From CAKUFA01 sp963627465 (GTDB lineage: Bacteria > Bacillota > Clostridia > Christensenellales > Aristaeellaceae): a stretch of DNA of 14,214 bases. Every line of letters begins with the position of its first letter. Position 1 is the first letter of the stretch. Positions 7,744-14,214 of this stretch are shown here, one piece after another. The position numbers and the translations under genes were made by a program. The notes under the pieces are model-generated. The model was not told where the DNA came from. It worked only from the letters and a program-made list of their open reading frames with translations, and ran no database searches. The DNA is taken from positions 1 through 14,214 of the forward strand of contig CAVGBO010000070.1 in the NCBI GenBank assembly GCA_963627465.1, in the 5' to 3' direction.

Positions 7744-7782
7744 AGACCGATAAACCTCGATTTTCTTTGAATCAACTCTGCT

Positions 7783-7811
7783 ATGGTAGCAAAGGGAAAT
7801 GGGATTGTCAA
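7783..7811 (-). promoter_or_regulatory. promoter of the MATE gene
   Basis: On the minus strand, TTGACA (7811-7806) and TACCAT (7788-7783) are separated by 17 nt. The predicted start near 7776 gives a leader of about 33 nt to the ATG at 7743. This promoter also argues against the longer open frame that begins at 7953. Confidence 0.75.
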
Positions 7812-7882
7812 CACAGAAATAGAAAGACAAGAAAAGGACATCGCAGGAACTGATCACACGATGAACATGTCCTGCTGCTGCG

Positions 7883-7911
7883 TTGATTTTACCATGGTAA
7901 TTTGGTATAAT
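7883..7911 (+). promoter_or_regulatory. promoter of the ppk1-cysE-comEA-dnaX cluster, with palindromic spacer
   Basis: TTGATT (7883-7888) and a perfect TATAAT (7906-7911) are 17 nt apart, with an extended TGG just before the -10. The spacer contains the 12-bp perfect palindrome TTACCATGGTAA (7889-7900), placed where a bound regulator would cover the promoter. Confidence 0.78.
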
Positions 7912-7923
7912 TTCCGCAGAGAA

Positions 7924-7946
7924 GTGATTCACTTGCCGTGATTCAC
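7924..7946 (+). repeat. paired GTGATTCAC repeats just downstream of the ppk1 promoter
   Basis: GTGATTCAC occurs at 7924-7932 and again at 7938-7946. Each copy is itself a near palindrome (GTGA-N-TCAC). Centres are 14 bp apart, starting about 12 nt after the -10 box. As RNA the two copies could pair with each other, giving a 9-bp stem with one T-T mismatch and a 5-nt loop. This could be a tandem operator or a leader hairpin. Confidence 0.55.
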
Positions 7947-7972
7947 CTACCATGAAAGGGGCTGCTTTGTTT

Positions 7973-10039
7973 ATGGAACACTATACCAATCGGGAACTCA
8001 GTTGGCTGGAGTTTAATGAGCGTGTTCTGATGGAGGCATGTAATCCCGATAATCCTGTGTTTGAACAAATGAAGTTCCTTTCCATTGTGTCATCCAATCT
8101 GGATGAGTTTTTTATGATTCGTGTGGGGTCTCTGCGGGATCTGGTGCTTTCCGGTGCCAAGGGCAAGGATCCTTCGGGCATGAAGCCGCAGGAGCAGCTG
8201 CGGGCACTAACAGCTCGCATTCGCACCCAGGTGAAGCGGCAGTACAAGATTATGAACGAGTATCTCCTGCCTGCCTTGGCAAGATGTGGTGTGCGCATGG
8301 CACGTCCGGAAAGCCTCACCCGGGAGCAGGCACTGTATCTGGAGGACTATTTCACTCGGGAAGTTTATCCGGTACTGACGCCCATGGCTGTTGATGCCGG
8401 TCATCATTTCCCCTTGCTGCTGTCCAAGTCCCTGAACCTTGCTGTGCTGCTTTCCGGCAAGAATGGCAAGAAAAATGATTTCGCCACCGTGCAGGTACCC
8501 AATGTTCTGCCCCGAGTCGTATTCCTGCCAACCCAATCCGGCGAAAAGACCTTCCTGTTGCTGGAGCAGGTCATCACCATGAACATTCATCGGCTTTTCC
8601 CTGGTCGTCAGGTGCTGGTGTGCCATCCTTATCGCATTACCCGCAATGCTGACCTGACCTATGATGAAGATGAAGCCGCTGATTTGCTGCAGGAAATTAA
8701 AAAGAGCCTGAAAAAGCGCAAGTGGGGCGCCGTGGTTCGCCTTGAGTGTAATCCGGATATGGATAAGCGGCTGCTGGACATTCTCCGAAAAGCCTTGGAT
8801 GTGGATGATGAAAAGCTGTTCAAGGTAGACGGACCTTTGAACCTAGACTTCTTTATGAAGCAGCTTTCGGGTCTGGAAGGTTTTGATCATGAGCGTTTCC
8901 CGTCATACACCGCGATGATTGATCCTGAAATGGAGAGCGGCGACATCTTTGCAGCTATTCGACAGAAAGATCGCTTCTTCTATCATCCCTATGATTCCTT
9001 TGAGCCGATTGTCCGCTTTGTACGAGATGCAGCCCGAGATGATCAGGTCATGGCCATCAAGCAAACGCTGTACCGGGTGTCCGGTCATTCGCCCATTGTG
9101 GCTGCCTTGGCAGAAGCAGCAGAGCGTGGCAAGCAAGTCACCGTGCTGCTTGAAGTGAAAGCACGTTTCGATGAAGAAAACAATATTCACTGGGGGCATG
9201 AGCTGGAAAAGGCAGGTTGCCACGTGGTATATGGTCTTCCCGGACTCAAAACCCACAGCAAAATCACCCTTGTCATTCGCCGGGAGGATGGACACATTCG
9301 TCGCTACACCCATTTGGGTACCGGCAACTATAATGACGTAACCGCTCGCCTGTATACGGACATGGGTATTCTAACGGCACGTGAGGAAATCGGCGAGGAC
9401 GCAGGGAACTTCTTCAACATGGTGACCGGCTATAGCGAAACACCCGGCATGCATTTCTTGGTAGCCGCTCCCAAGGAGCTTCGCCCTGAGCTGATGCGGC
9501 TCATTCGCCGGGAAACGGATCATGCAAGAGCCGGCCGAGAGGCAAAAATTGAGGCAAAAATGAATTCCTTGCTGGATCCTGACATTATTGCAGCCCTCTA
9601 TGAGGCAGGGCAGGCTGGGGTAAAAATCGACCTGACCGTTCGGGGCATTTGTAGTTTGCAGGCAGGAATCCCCGGATTTTCAGAGAATATCACTGTTCGA
9701 TCCATCGTGGGACGTTTCTTGGAGCATGCCCGCATTTTCCATTTCTACAACGATGGAGAAAGCGAAACCTATCTGTCCAGTGCGGACTGGATGCCCAGAA
9801 ATCTGGATCGCCGTATTGAGCTGATGTTCCCTGTTCTGGATCCGCAGGTAAGAGAGCGGGTCATGGACATTTTGCACCTGCAGCAGCAGGATACGGCGAA
9901 AGCGTGGATGCTCCATGGCACGAATTGGACACCCCTTCGGGATGAATGCCCCGGTGAGCATCTGAATTCACAGGAACGGCTTGTTCCTTACGGCAATGCT
10001 GTGGAAGAGACATCTCCCGAAACGGAAAATCATGATTAA
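7973..10039 (+). CDS. ppk1: polyphosphate kinase 1
   Basis: PPK1 reversibly transfers the terminal phosphate of ATP to polyphosphate and is usually membrane-associated. The predicted protein is 688 residues, the same as the E. coli enzyme. The N-terminal domain opens with Y-T-N-R-E-L-S-W-L-E-F-N-E-R-V-L and has S-S-N-L-D-E-F-F-M-I-R-V-G, the ATP-pocket Asn region. The C-terminal phospholipase-D-like halves carry the autophosphorylated His428 in L-K-T-H-S-K-I and His585 in E-H-A-R-I-F, equivalent to E. coli His435 and His592, followed by Y-L-S-S-A-D-W-M-P-R-N. ATG 7973 is preferred because GAAAGGGG lies 11 nt upstream. ATG 7952, in the same frame, lacks a ribosome binding site and would add seven residues. 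It is first in a cluster with cysE 17 nt downstream. Control may act through the palindrome and repeats upstream. Confidence 0.96.
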   Translation: MEHYTNRELSWLEFNERVLMEACNPDNPVFEQMKFLSIVSSNLDEFFMIRVGSLRDLVLSGAKGKDPSGMKPQEQLRALTARIRTQVKRQYKIMNEYLLPALARCGVRMARPESLTREQALYLEDYFTREVYPVLTPMAVDAGHHFPLLLSKSLNLAVLLSGKNGKKNDFATVQVPNVLPRVVFLPTQSGEKTFLLLEQVITMNIHRLFPGRQVLVCHPYRITRNADLTYDEDEAADLLQEIKKSLKKRKWGAVVRLECNPDMDKRLLDILRKALDVDDEKLFKVDGPLNLDFFMKQLSGLEGFDHERFPSYTAMIDPEMESGDIFAAIRQKDRFFYHPYDSFEPIVRFVRDAARDDQVMAIKQTLYRVSGHSPIVAALAEAAERGKQVTVLLEVKARFDEENNIHWGHELEKAGCHVVYGLPGLKTHSKITLVIRREDGHIRRYTHLGTGNYNDVTARLYTDMGILTAREEIGEDAGNFFNMVTGYSETPGMHFLVAAPKELRPELMRLIRRETDHARAGREAKIEAKMNSLLDPDIIAALYEAGQAGVKIDLTVRGICSLQAGIPGFSENITVRSIVGRFLEHARIFHFYNDGESETYLSSADWMPRNLDRRIELMFPVLDPQVRERVMDILHLQQQDTAKAWMLHGTNWTPLRDECPGEHLNSQERLVPYGNAVEETSPETENHD

Positions 10040-10056
10040 AGTGAAGGTGTGTGGCA

Positions 10057-10779
10057 ATGTTTAAGCAGTTAAAGGCTGACATGGCAGCGGTTTTAGCACG
10101 AGATCCGGCGGCAAAGTCCAAGCTGGAAGTGCTGCTGTGTTATCCCGGACTGCGAGCCATCCGTGCCCATCGACGTGCCCATCGAGCTTACGAACACGGC
10201 CATGTTGTTTGGGCACGGATCATCAGTCAGCGTTCCAGACACCGTACCGGCATTGAAATCCACCCTGGTGCCGTGATTGGCAACGGTGTTTTCATTGACC
10301 ATGGGGATGGTGTGGTGATTGGCGAAACCACGATCATCGGGGATAATGTTACCCTTTATCAGGGTGTTACCTTGGGCGGCACGGGGAAGGAGACCGGCAA
10401 GCGGCATCCTACCATCGGCAACGGGGTAACGATTGGCGCAGGTGCGAAAGTGCTTGGTCCCATTACCATTGGGGATAATTCCAAAATTGGCGCCGGAAGC
10501 ATTGTCCTGAAGGATGTGCCTGCTAACTGCACGGTGGTTGGCAATCCCGGACGCATTGTTCATAAAAAGCAGCCTGCACGCAAAGATGAAGTGGATTTGG
10601 ATCAGGTCAATTTGCCGGATCCTATGCTGGAACGAATGCAGGCACTGAGCGAAAGAGTTCGCCATTTGGAGGAATGCCTTGCCAAGCAAACGGAAGAGAC
10701 GGGCTGCAGCATGTGCGATCATGCATGTGCTGTGAAGGACGATCTCCAAAAGGATCAGCAGCATGAAAATGAAGACTGA
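10057..10779 (+). CDS. cysE: serine O-acetyltransferase with a Cys-containing C-terminal tail
   Basis: This enzyme makes O-acetylserine from serine and acetyl-CoA, the first step of cysteine synthesis. The protein is 240 residues. A short helical N-terminal region (about 1-66) is followed by a left-handed beta-helix of hexapeptide repeats (about 67-165). Catalytic residues are visible as Asp81-His82 in F-I-D-H-G-D-G and His117 in G-K-R-H-P, with the conserved V-T-L-G-G-T-G-K. The short N-terminus is the Gram-positive type. The C-terminal tail (about 170-240) is charged, with a possible short coiled coil, and carries Cys217-x2-Cys220-x3-Cys224. It does not end in the Ile that docks into cysteine synthase in E. 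coli. ATG 10057 is chosen because AAGG is 9 nt upstream; GTG 10051 is too close to it. The 3' end overlaps the next gene by 17 nt, implying translational coupling. Confidence 0.94.
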   Translation: MFKQLKADMAAVLARDPAAKSKLEVLLCYPGLRAIRAHRRAHRAYEHGHVVWARIISQRSRHRTGIEIHPGAVIGNGVFIDHGDGVVIGETTIIGDNVTLYQGVTLGGTGKETGKRHPTIGNGVTIGAGAKVLGPITIGDNSKIGAGSIVLKDVPANCTVVGNPGRIVHKKQPARKDEVDLDQVNLPDPMLERMQALSERVRHLEECLAKQTEETGCSMCDHACAVKDDLQKDQQHENED

Positions 10780-11149
10780 TGTGAGGAAGCGGCAGACTAT
10801 TGCCGGCATGGTTATAGCTTCTCTTCTGATGCTCGGCATGATTGTGACCTCTTGGCCTGCTGCGAAGAAAGCACCTGCCAAGTTTGAAAGCAAGGCATTG
10901 GCCGTGCCGACGGTTACGCAAATTCCCTTGCAGACTAGCGGCACCATTGCAATCAATACGGCGGACGCTGAGGATTTGCAGGAGCTGCCCGGCGTAGGCG
11001 AAACCATGGCGCAGAATATTCTTGATGAGCGGGCGGCTCACGGTTCCTTTTATTACCCGGAGGATTTGCTTACCGTTCGTGGGATTGGCGAAAAGAAACT
11101 GAGCGGACTGATTCCTTGGTTGGACTTTTCTTCTCCTCAGGAGGAGTAA
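10763..11149 (+). CDS. ComEA-like membrane-anchored helix-hairpin-helix protein
   Basis: This is a small, 128-residue protein. One transmembrane segment (about 12-30) follows a basic N-terminus. A Pro/Ala/Lys linker follows, then a DNA-binding domain (about 62-120) with two helix-hairpin-helix motifs: L-P-G-V-G (75-79) and V-R-G-I-G (105-109), in the contexts I-N-T-A-D-A-E-D-L-Q and E-D-L-L-T-V. This is the ComEA C-terminal fold, which binds incoming double-stranded DNA at the outer membrane face during competence. The SLBB domain present in many Gram-positive ComEA proteins is absent, and no comEB or comEC neighbour is seen. A DNA-uptake role is therefore inference. ATG 10763 has AGGA 8 nt upstream and overlaps the cysE end; ATG 10769 is an alternative start. 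dnaX follows after 35 nt. Confidence 0.85.
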   Translation: MKMKTDVRKRQTIAGMVIASLLMLGMIVTSWPAAKKAPAKFESKALAVPTVTQIPLQTSGTIAINTADAEDLQELPGVGETMAQNILDERAAHGSFYYPEDLLTVRGIGEKKLSGLIPWLDFSSPQEE

Positions 11150-11184
11150 ATCCGTAAAGCGTTGCAACTGAAAGGCGGAACATC

Positions 11185-12813
11185 ATGGCATATCAGGCAC
11201 TGTATCGGCAATGGCGGCCGGTGGATTTCAACGCGATGGTGGGGCAGGAGGCGATTGTTGCCACCCTTCGCAACCAGGTGGCATCCGGGCGCATTGCCCA
11301 TGCGTATCTGTTTTGCGGAAGCCGAGGCACAGGAAAAACCTCCGCTGCAAAAATCATGGCTCGTGCCGTGAATTGTGAGCACCCGGATCACGGCAATCCA
11401 TGCGGCAGCTGTGAAAGCTGTCAACGCCTGCTGAAAGAGGAAAGCCTGGATGTGATGGAAATGGACGCTGCCAGCAATACGCACGTAGAAGAAATGCGCG
11501 AAATGCTGGAGACAGTAAAATATCCACCTCAACACGGGAAATATAAAGTATATATCATTGACGAAGTTCACATGCTGTCTACTAGTGCATTCAATGCTTT
11601 CCTAAAGACTCTTGAAGAGCCGCCGGCGCATGTGATTTTTATCCTTGCCACAACGGAGCCTCAAAAACTTCCGGCGACGATCTTGAGCCGCTGCCAGCGG
11701 TTCGACTTTGGCCGGATTCCTGTTCATCAAATTGCTGCACGCTTGCGTGAAGCGGCAGAAGGCGCAGGGGCAACGGCTTCAGACACGGCGTTGCAGATGA
11801 TCGCCCGTGCAGCGGAGGGCGGCATGCGTGATGCTCTGAGCATCCTGGACATGTGCCTTGGCTATCAAAGTGACGTAACGGAAGAGCTGGTTCGCAATGT
11901 GTTGGGCACGGCAGACCGGTCTTTTCTGTTTCATTTTGCAGATGCGCTCCGGGATGAAGATCCTTCCACACTGATGCAGCTGATTGATGAGCTGATGCGT
12001 TCTGGCAGGGATCCTATTGTTTTTGCCAAGGATGTCAGCCGGCACTTGCGGGCGTTGCTGATTGCCAAAAGCTGCCCGGATGATTTGGCGAACCTGCTGG
12101 ATTTGACAAAAGAGGATGCTGCTGAATACATCGGTCAGGCAGAGGGCATGACCCAAACCAGGCTGATGAACATGCTGGAACTGTTCATGTCTGTGGAGGG
12201 TGATCTTCGGTCTGCTTCTTCACCGAGGATGGCCCTCGAAAACGCTGCCTTAAAGGCTTGCCTGCGTACAGGAGAAACGGACGCTGCTGCCCTGAACGAC
12301 AGAATCCGCACCCTGGAAAAGCAGCTTGCCGAACTGACCCAGAAGCTGAACAGCGGTGCTTTCGTTTCTGCTGCGCCTGCCACTGCTGCAGAGCAGAGCA
12401 AAGCGAAAGTGAGCATGAAAGAATCAACGCCTGTTCAGCCAAAGACCGCTCCAGCAGCAGGGAAGGATGCACAGGCAGCTTGGAAAGAGGCAATGAACAT
12501 CCTGAAGAAAACCTCCACCGGCACGTACAGCATTCTTGCAACTGCCGCTAACGGCAAGCTGGTAAGCGGTGATGATCATCACTTTGTTTGGGAAGTCAAC
12601 CAAAGCATGGATGTGTTCATTACCATGGTAAAAAACAACGTGAATGCCATTGTAGAGGCATTGACACAAGCAACAGGTGTTCCATGTACCTTTGAGATCA
12701 AAGCACCAGGAAGGGCAAAGGAAACCTCCCAGACACAGGCAGAAGCTGATGCAATCAAAGAGTTGCAGGATGTGTTTGGCGCGCAGAACGTGGTCGTGCA
12801 AGACAAATTCTGA
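11185..12813 (+). CDS. dnaX: DNA polymerase III subunit gamma/tau (clamp loader)
   Basis: This ATPase subunit of the clamp loader opens and loads the sliding clamp at replication forks. It has 542 residues. The AAA+ module shows Walker A G-S-R-G-T-G-K-T (45-52), a four-Cys zinc module (Cys64, Cys73, Cys76, Cys79), Walker B I-I-D-E-V-H-M (124-130), sensor A-T-T-E-P-Q-K-L-P and the S-R-C arginine finger (Arg169). Domain III follows (about 225-360), then a low-complexity Ala/Lys/Pro linker (about 390-430) and a tau-type C-terminal domain (about 435-542). ATG 11185 has AAAGG 9 nt upstream. Codons for residues 482-484 form the slippery heptamer A-AAA-AAC (12630-12636). The ybaB and recR genes that commonly follow dnaX in Firmicutes are absent. 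It is the last gene of the ppk1 cluster. Confidence 0.96.
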   Translation: MAYQALYRQWRPVDFNAMVGQEAIVATLRNQVASGRIAHAYLFCGSRGTGKTSAAKIMARAVNCEHPDHGNPCGSCESCQRLLKEESLDVMEMDAASNTHVEEMREMLETVKYPPQHGKYKVYIIDEVHMLSTSAFNAFLKTLEEPPAHVIFILATTEPQKLPATILSRCQRFDFGRIPVHQIAARLREAAEGAGATASDTALQMIARAAEGGMRDALSILDMCLGYQSDVTEELVRNVLGTADRSFLFHFADALRDEDPSTLMQLIDELMRSGRDPIVFAKDVSRHLRALLIAKSCPDDLANLLDLTKEDAAEYIGQAEGMTQTRLMNMLELFMSVEGDLRSASSPRMALENAALKACLRTGETDAAALNDRIRTLEKQLAELTQKLNSGAFVSAAPATAAEQSKAKVSMKESTPVQPKTAPAAGKDAQAAWKEAMNILKKTSTGTYSILATAANGKLVSGDDHHFVWEVNQSMDVFITMVKNNVNAIVEALTQATGVPCTFEIKAPGRAKETSQTQAEADAIKELQDVFGAQNVVVQDKF

Positions 12814-12835
12814 GAGTTGTATGCTATTGTTATCA

Positions 12836-12865
12836 TTGCCAGCTGTTTGATAAATGTGCTATGCT
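12836..12865 (+). promoter_or_regulatory. candidate promoter downstream of dnaX
   Basis: TTGCCA (12836-12841) and TATGCT (12860-12865) are 18 nt apart. Both boxes are imperfect. If used, transcription would begin near 12872, about 325 nt before the permease frame. Confidence 0.3.
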
Positions 12866-12974
12866 GAATACGGAAAACAGTTGTTAAGGAAGGCAACATA
12901 AAGAAAAGCGGCCGTTGAAAGATAATGTCGAGTTTGTTTTCATCCTTCTGGTGATGCCTTTCCCAAATTCGGTT

Positions 12975-13012
12975 CCTTGCCTATTTGCTGATTAAAAGTT
13001 CAGCAGGCAAGG
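12975..13012 (+). other. stable hairpin in the dnaX-permease gap
   Basis: CCTTGCC (12975-12981) pairs with GGCAAGG (13006-13012). Inside, TGCTGA (12986-12991) pairs with TCAGCA (13000-13005), with a 4-nt bulge on the 5' side and an 8-nt loop. No T run follows on either strand, so it does not look like a terminator. Confidence 0.5.
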
Positions 13013-13196
13013 GATTCAACTCCTTCGCTAGTTCGACCGTACACGGTAACGAAAATGTATGGATATTCACAAAATTGATTTCCGAGAGATTATGAGCTTG
13101 CCGCTGTTCCTGTAAAGGAGTGGAATTAGGGAGCAGAGGACGAAACAAATAAAAGGACTGTTAACATCGCATTCATCCACTGACTAACAAATACGG

Positions 13197-14214
13197 ATGG
13201 CATGTGACATGGATAAGTCAGATAGAGGTATGAAGGTGCAGAAAAAACACATTAGATCAACTGAAGTCAGGACAGTAAAAACACCCCCATTTGCACGAGG
13301 AAAGGCACAGATAGCGTTGCATCTTATGCTGCTGCCTGCCATTGTGCTAACCCTTTTGTTTAATTATCTTCCCATNNNNNNNNNNCATGCCTGTCATCAT
13401 TATCTCTTTTAAGGACTATGATATTTTTAAAGGGATATTTGCAAGTCCGTGGGCGAGCAATCACGGTTTTGAACATTTCATCGACTTCTTTTCTTCGGAG
13501 TCGTGTGGTAGAGTCATTTTCAACACGGTTACATTGGCGGGGTTAAAAATCCTTTTCTGTACGTTTCCTCCTCTAATTCTTGCAGTTCTGCTGAATGAAG
13601 TCAGGAGTTCTGCTTACCGACGAATAGTACAAACAGCATCGTATTTACCGCATTTTATCAGCTGGTCTATTGCGTATGGAATATTCTACAACCTGCTGAA
13701 CCCTGCCTCCGGTGCACTAAACATCCTGCTTGTTCGCTTGAATCTGATCTCTCACAATATCAACTTTCTCGGAGACAATGCGCACTATTATCCGATGGTG
13801 ATTTCGACATCAATTTGGAAAGGGATTGGGTGGGGCTCAATACTTTACCTTGGCGCCATTTGTTCTATTGATATGACGTTGTTTGAAACGCTGGCAATAG
13901 ACGGAGGAAATCGATGGCACAAGTTCCGATATATCATCTGGCCGCATATGCGCGGCATTTTAGCTTTGCTACTGATTCTGGACTGCGGAGAAATAATGTC
14001 TGGCGGTGGAAGTTTTGACCAAGTCTACGCCTTTGGCAATACGATGAACAGGAACATAAGCGATATCCTTGATACATATGTGCTGAGAGCGGGTTTTGAA
14101 AACGGCAGATATTCTTATGCAACGGCTGTAGGCTTATTTCAGTCAGTCATTAATTTTGTTTTGCTTTTTACTGCGAATAAAGTCACTGCAAAGCTTTCAG
14201 GTGAATCTATATTC
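13197..14214 (+). CDS. LplB-family ABC sugar transporter permease, 3' end outside window, interrupted by an assembly gap
   Basis: This is the inner-membrane permease of a carbohydrate ABC importer of the LplB/YteP family, which commonly handles polysaccharide breakdown products. The part before the gap has a basic N-terminus and a first membrane segment ending in L-L-F-N-Y-L-P. The part after the gap starts M-P-V-I-I-I-S-F-K-D-Y-D and shows family motifs L-P-H-F-I-S-W, I-W-K-G-I-G-W-G-S-I and S-Y-A-T-A-V-G-L-F. The cytoplasmic EAA loop that contacts the ATPase is at 13885-13944 (E-T-L-A-I-D-G-G-N, ending I-W-P). The two parts are in different frames only because of the ten Ns at 13376-13385. 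The frame is open to the last base, so the C-terminus is missing. The start is uncertain: ATG 13197, 13209 and 13230 are candidates and none has a good ribosome binding site. Codon use (ATA, AGA, AGG, CGA, TTA) differs from the genes to the left. Confidence 0.85.
13376..13385. other. assembly gap (10 N) inside the permease gene
   Basis: Ten undetermined bases interrupt the gene. The flanks read cccat and catgcc, so they share CAT. Merging that CAT gives one continuous frame, N-Y-L-P-M-P-V-I-I-I-S-F-K, with the normal family spacing. The N count is therefore probably a placeholder rather than a measured length. Confidence 0.85.

Larger units (their letters stand above)
12814..13196 (+). other. 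383-nt gene-free stretch between dnaX and the ABC permease
   Basis: I see no coding region longer than about 14 codons in this stretch, and no tRNA or known structured RNA. It is more A+T rich than the dnaX side. It holds a weak candidate promoter (12836-12865), a stable two-part hairpin (12975-13012), and a small dyad ACCGT-AC-ACGGT (about 13038-13049). No clear intrinsic terminator for dnaX is visible. It could be an untranslated leader, a small RNA gene or decayed sequence. Confidence 0.5.

Noticed and set aside
7744..7953. 70-residue N-terminal extension of the MATE protein
   Set aside because: It runs through the MATE promoter and leader, lacks a ribosome binding site, and the family normally starts close to the Met at 7743.
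7952..7972. ATG 7952 as the start of ppk1
   Set aside because: There is no Shine-Dalgarno sequence in front of it. ATG 7973 has GAAAGGGG upstream and gives the standard 688-residue length.
12622..12633. Near-copy of the ppk1 spacer palindrome (ACCATGGT) inside dnaX
   Set aside because: It lies within coding sequence and is short enough to be coincidence.
12925..12995. Two tiny overlapping frames (9 and 13 codons, TGATG junction) in the gap after dnaX
   Set aside because: There is no good ribosome binding site and they are too short to support. The overlap is likely chance, although the second runs into the hairpin at 12975.
13028..13050. TTCGA-containing segment resembling a tRNA T-arm
   Set aside because: There is no matching T-stem, anticodon arm or acceptor stem around it.
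13110..13145. GGGAGCAG segment resembling part of the SRP RNA loop
   Set aside because: The flanking stems and the full conserved loop sequence are not present.
1..14214. CRISPR array, integron, prophage or toxin-antitoxin locus
   Set aside because: I saw no regularly spaced repeats, attC-like arrays, phage genes or paired small ORFs with good start signals on either strand.

Overview
The window looks like a chromosomal segment of a Gram-positive-lineage anaerobe (Firmicutes). A Negativicutes-type gut bacterium is my best guess, but no rRNA or other taxonomic marker is present. The basis is a mid-range GC content, strong AGGAGG-type ribosome binding sites, a highly biased pyruvate phosphate dikinase gene, a short-type serine acetyltransferase, a DnaX with a tau-like tail, and an LplB-type sugar permease. 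Most of the window is housekeeping sequence. I see no CRISPR array, prophage or obvious defence island.

Layout. Positions 1-426 are the 3' end of an ISAs1-family transposase. A consensus promoter (466-494) then drives pyrG and, 15 nt behind it, an RlmI-type rRNA methyltransferase. ppdK (3525-6170) stands alone, with its own promoter, a leader carrying two tandem hairpins and a strong terminator. A MATE efflux pump lies on the minus strand (6397-7743), with its own terminator and promoter. Divergent from it is a four-gene cluster ppk1 - cysE - comEA-like - dnaX (7973-12813), with short gaps or overlaps that suggest co-transcription. A 383-nt gene-free stretch follows. The window ends inside an LplB-family ABC permease gene that is interrupted by a 10-N assembly gap.

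How the genes relate. pyrG makes CTP, ppdK interconverts pyruvate and PEP, ppk1 handles polyphosphate, cysE opens cysteine synthesis and dnaX is the clamp loader. They are neighbours rather than one pathway.

The most notable observation is in pyrG. The synthetase half keeps its key residues, but the glutaminase half has lost its nucleophilic cysteine (the position reads Gly382 in an I-G-F-G-M-Q context), and nearby glutaminase motifs are also altered. This predicts an ammonia-dependent CTP synthase. Next in interest are the structured ppdK leader, the repeat-rich ppk1 control region, and evidence that the 10-N gap is really a join of two contig ends that overlap by three bases. I did not find a convincing new multi-gene system.
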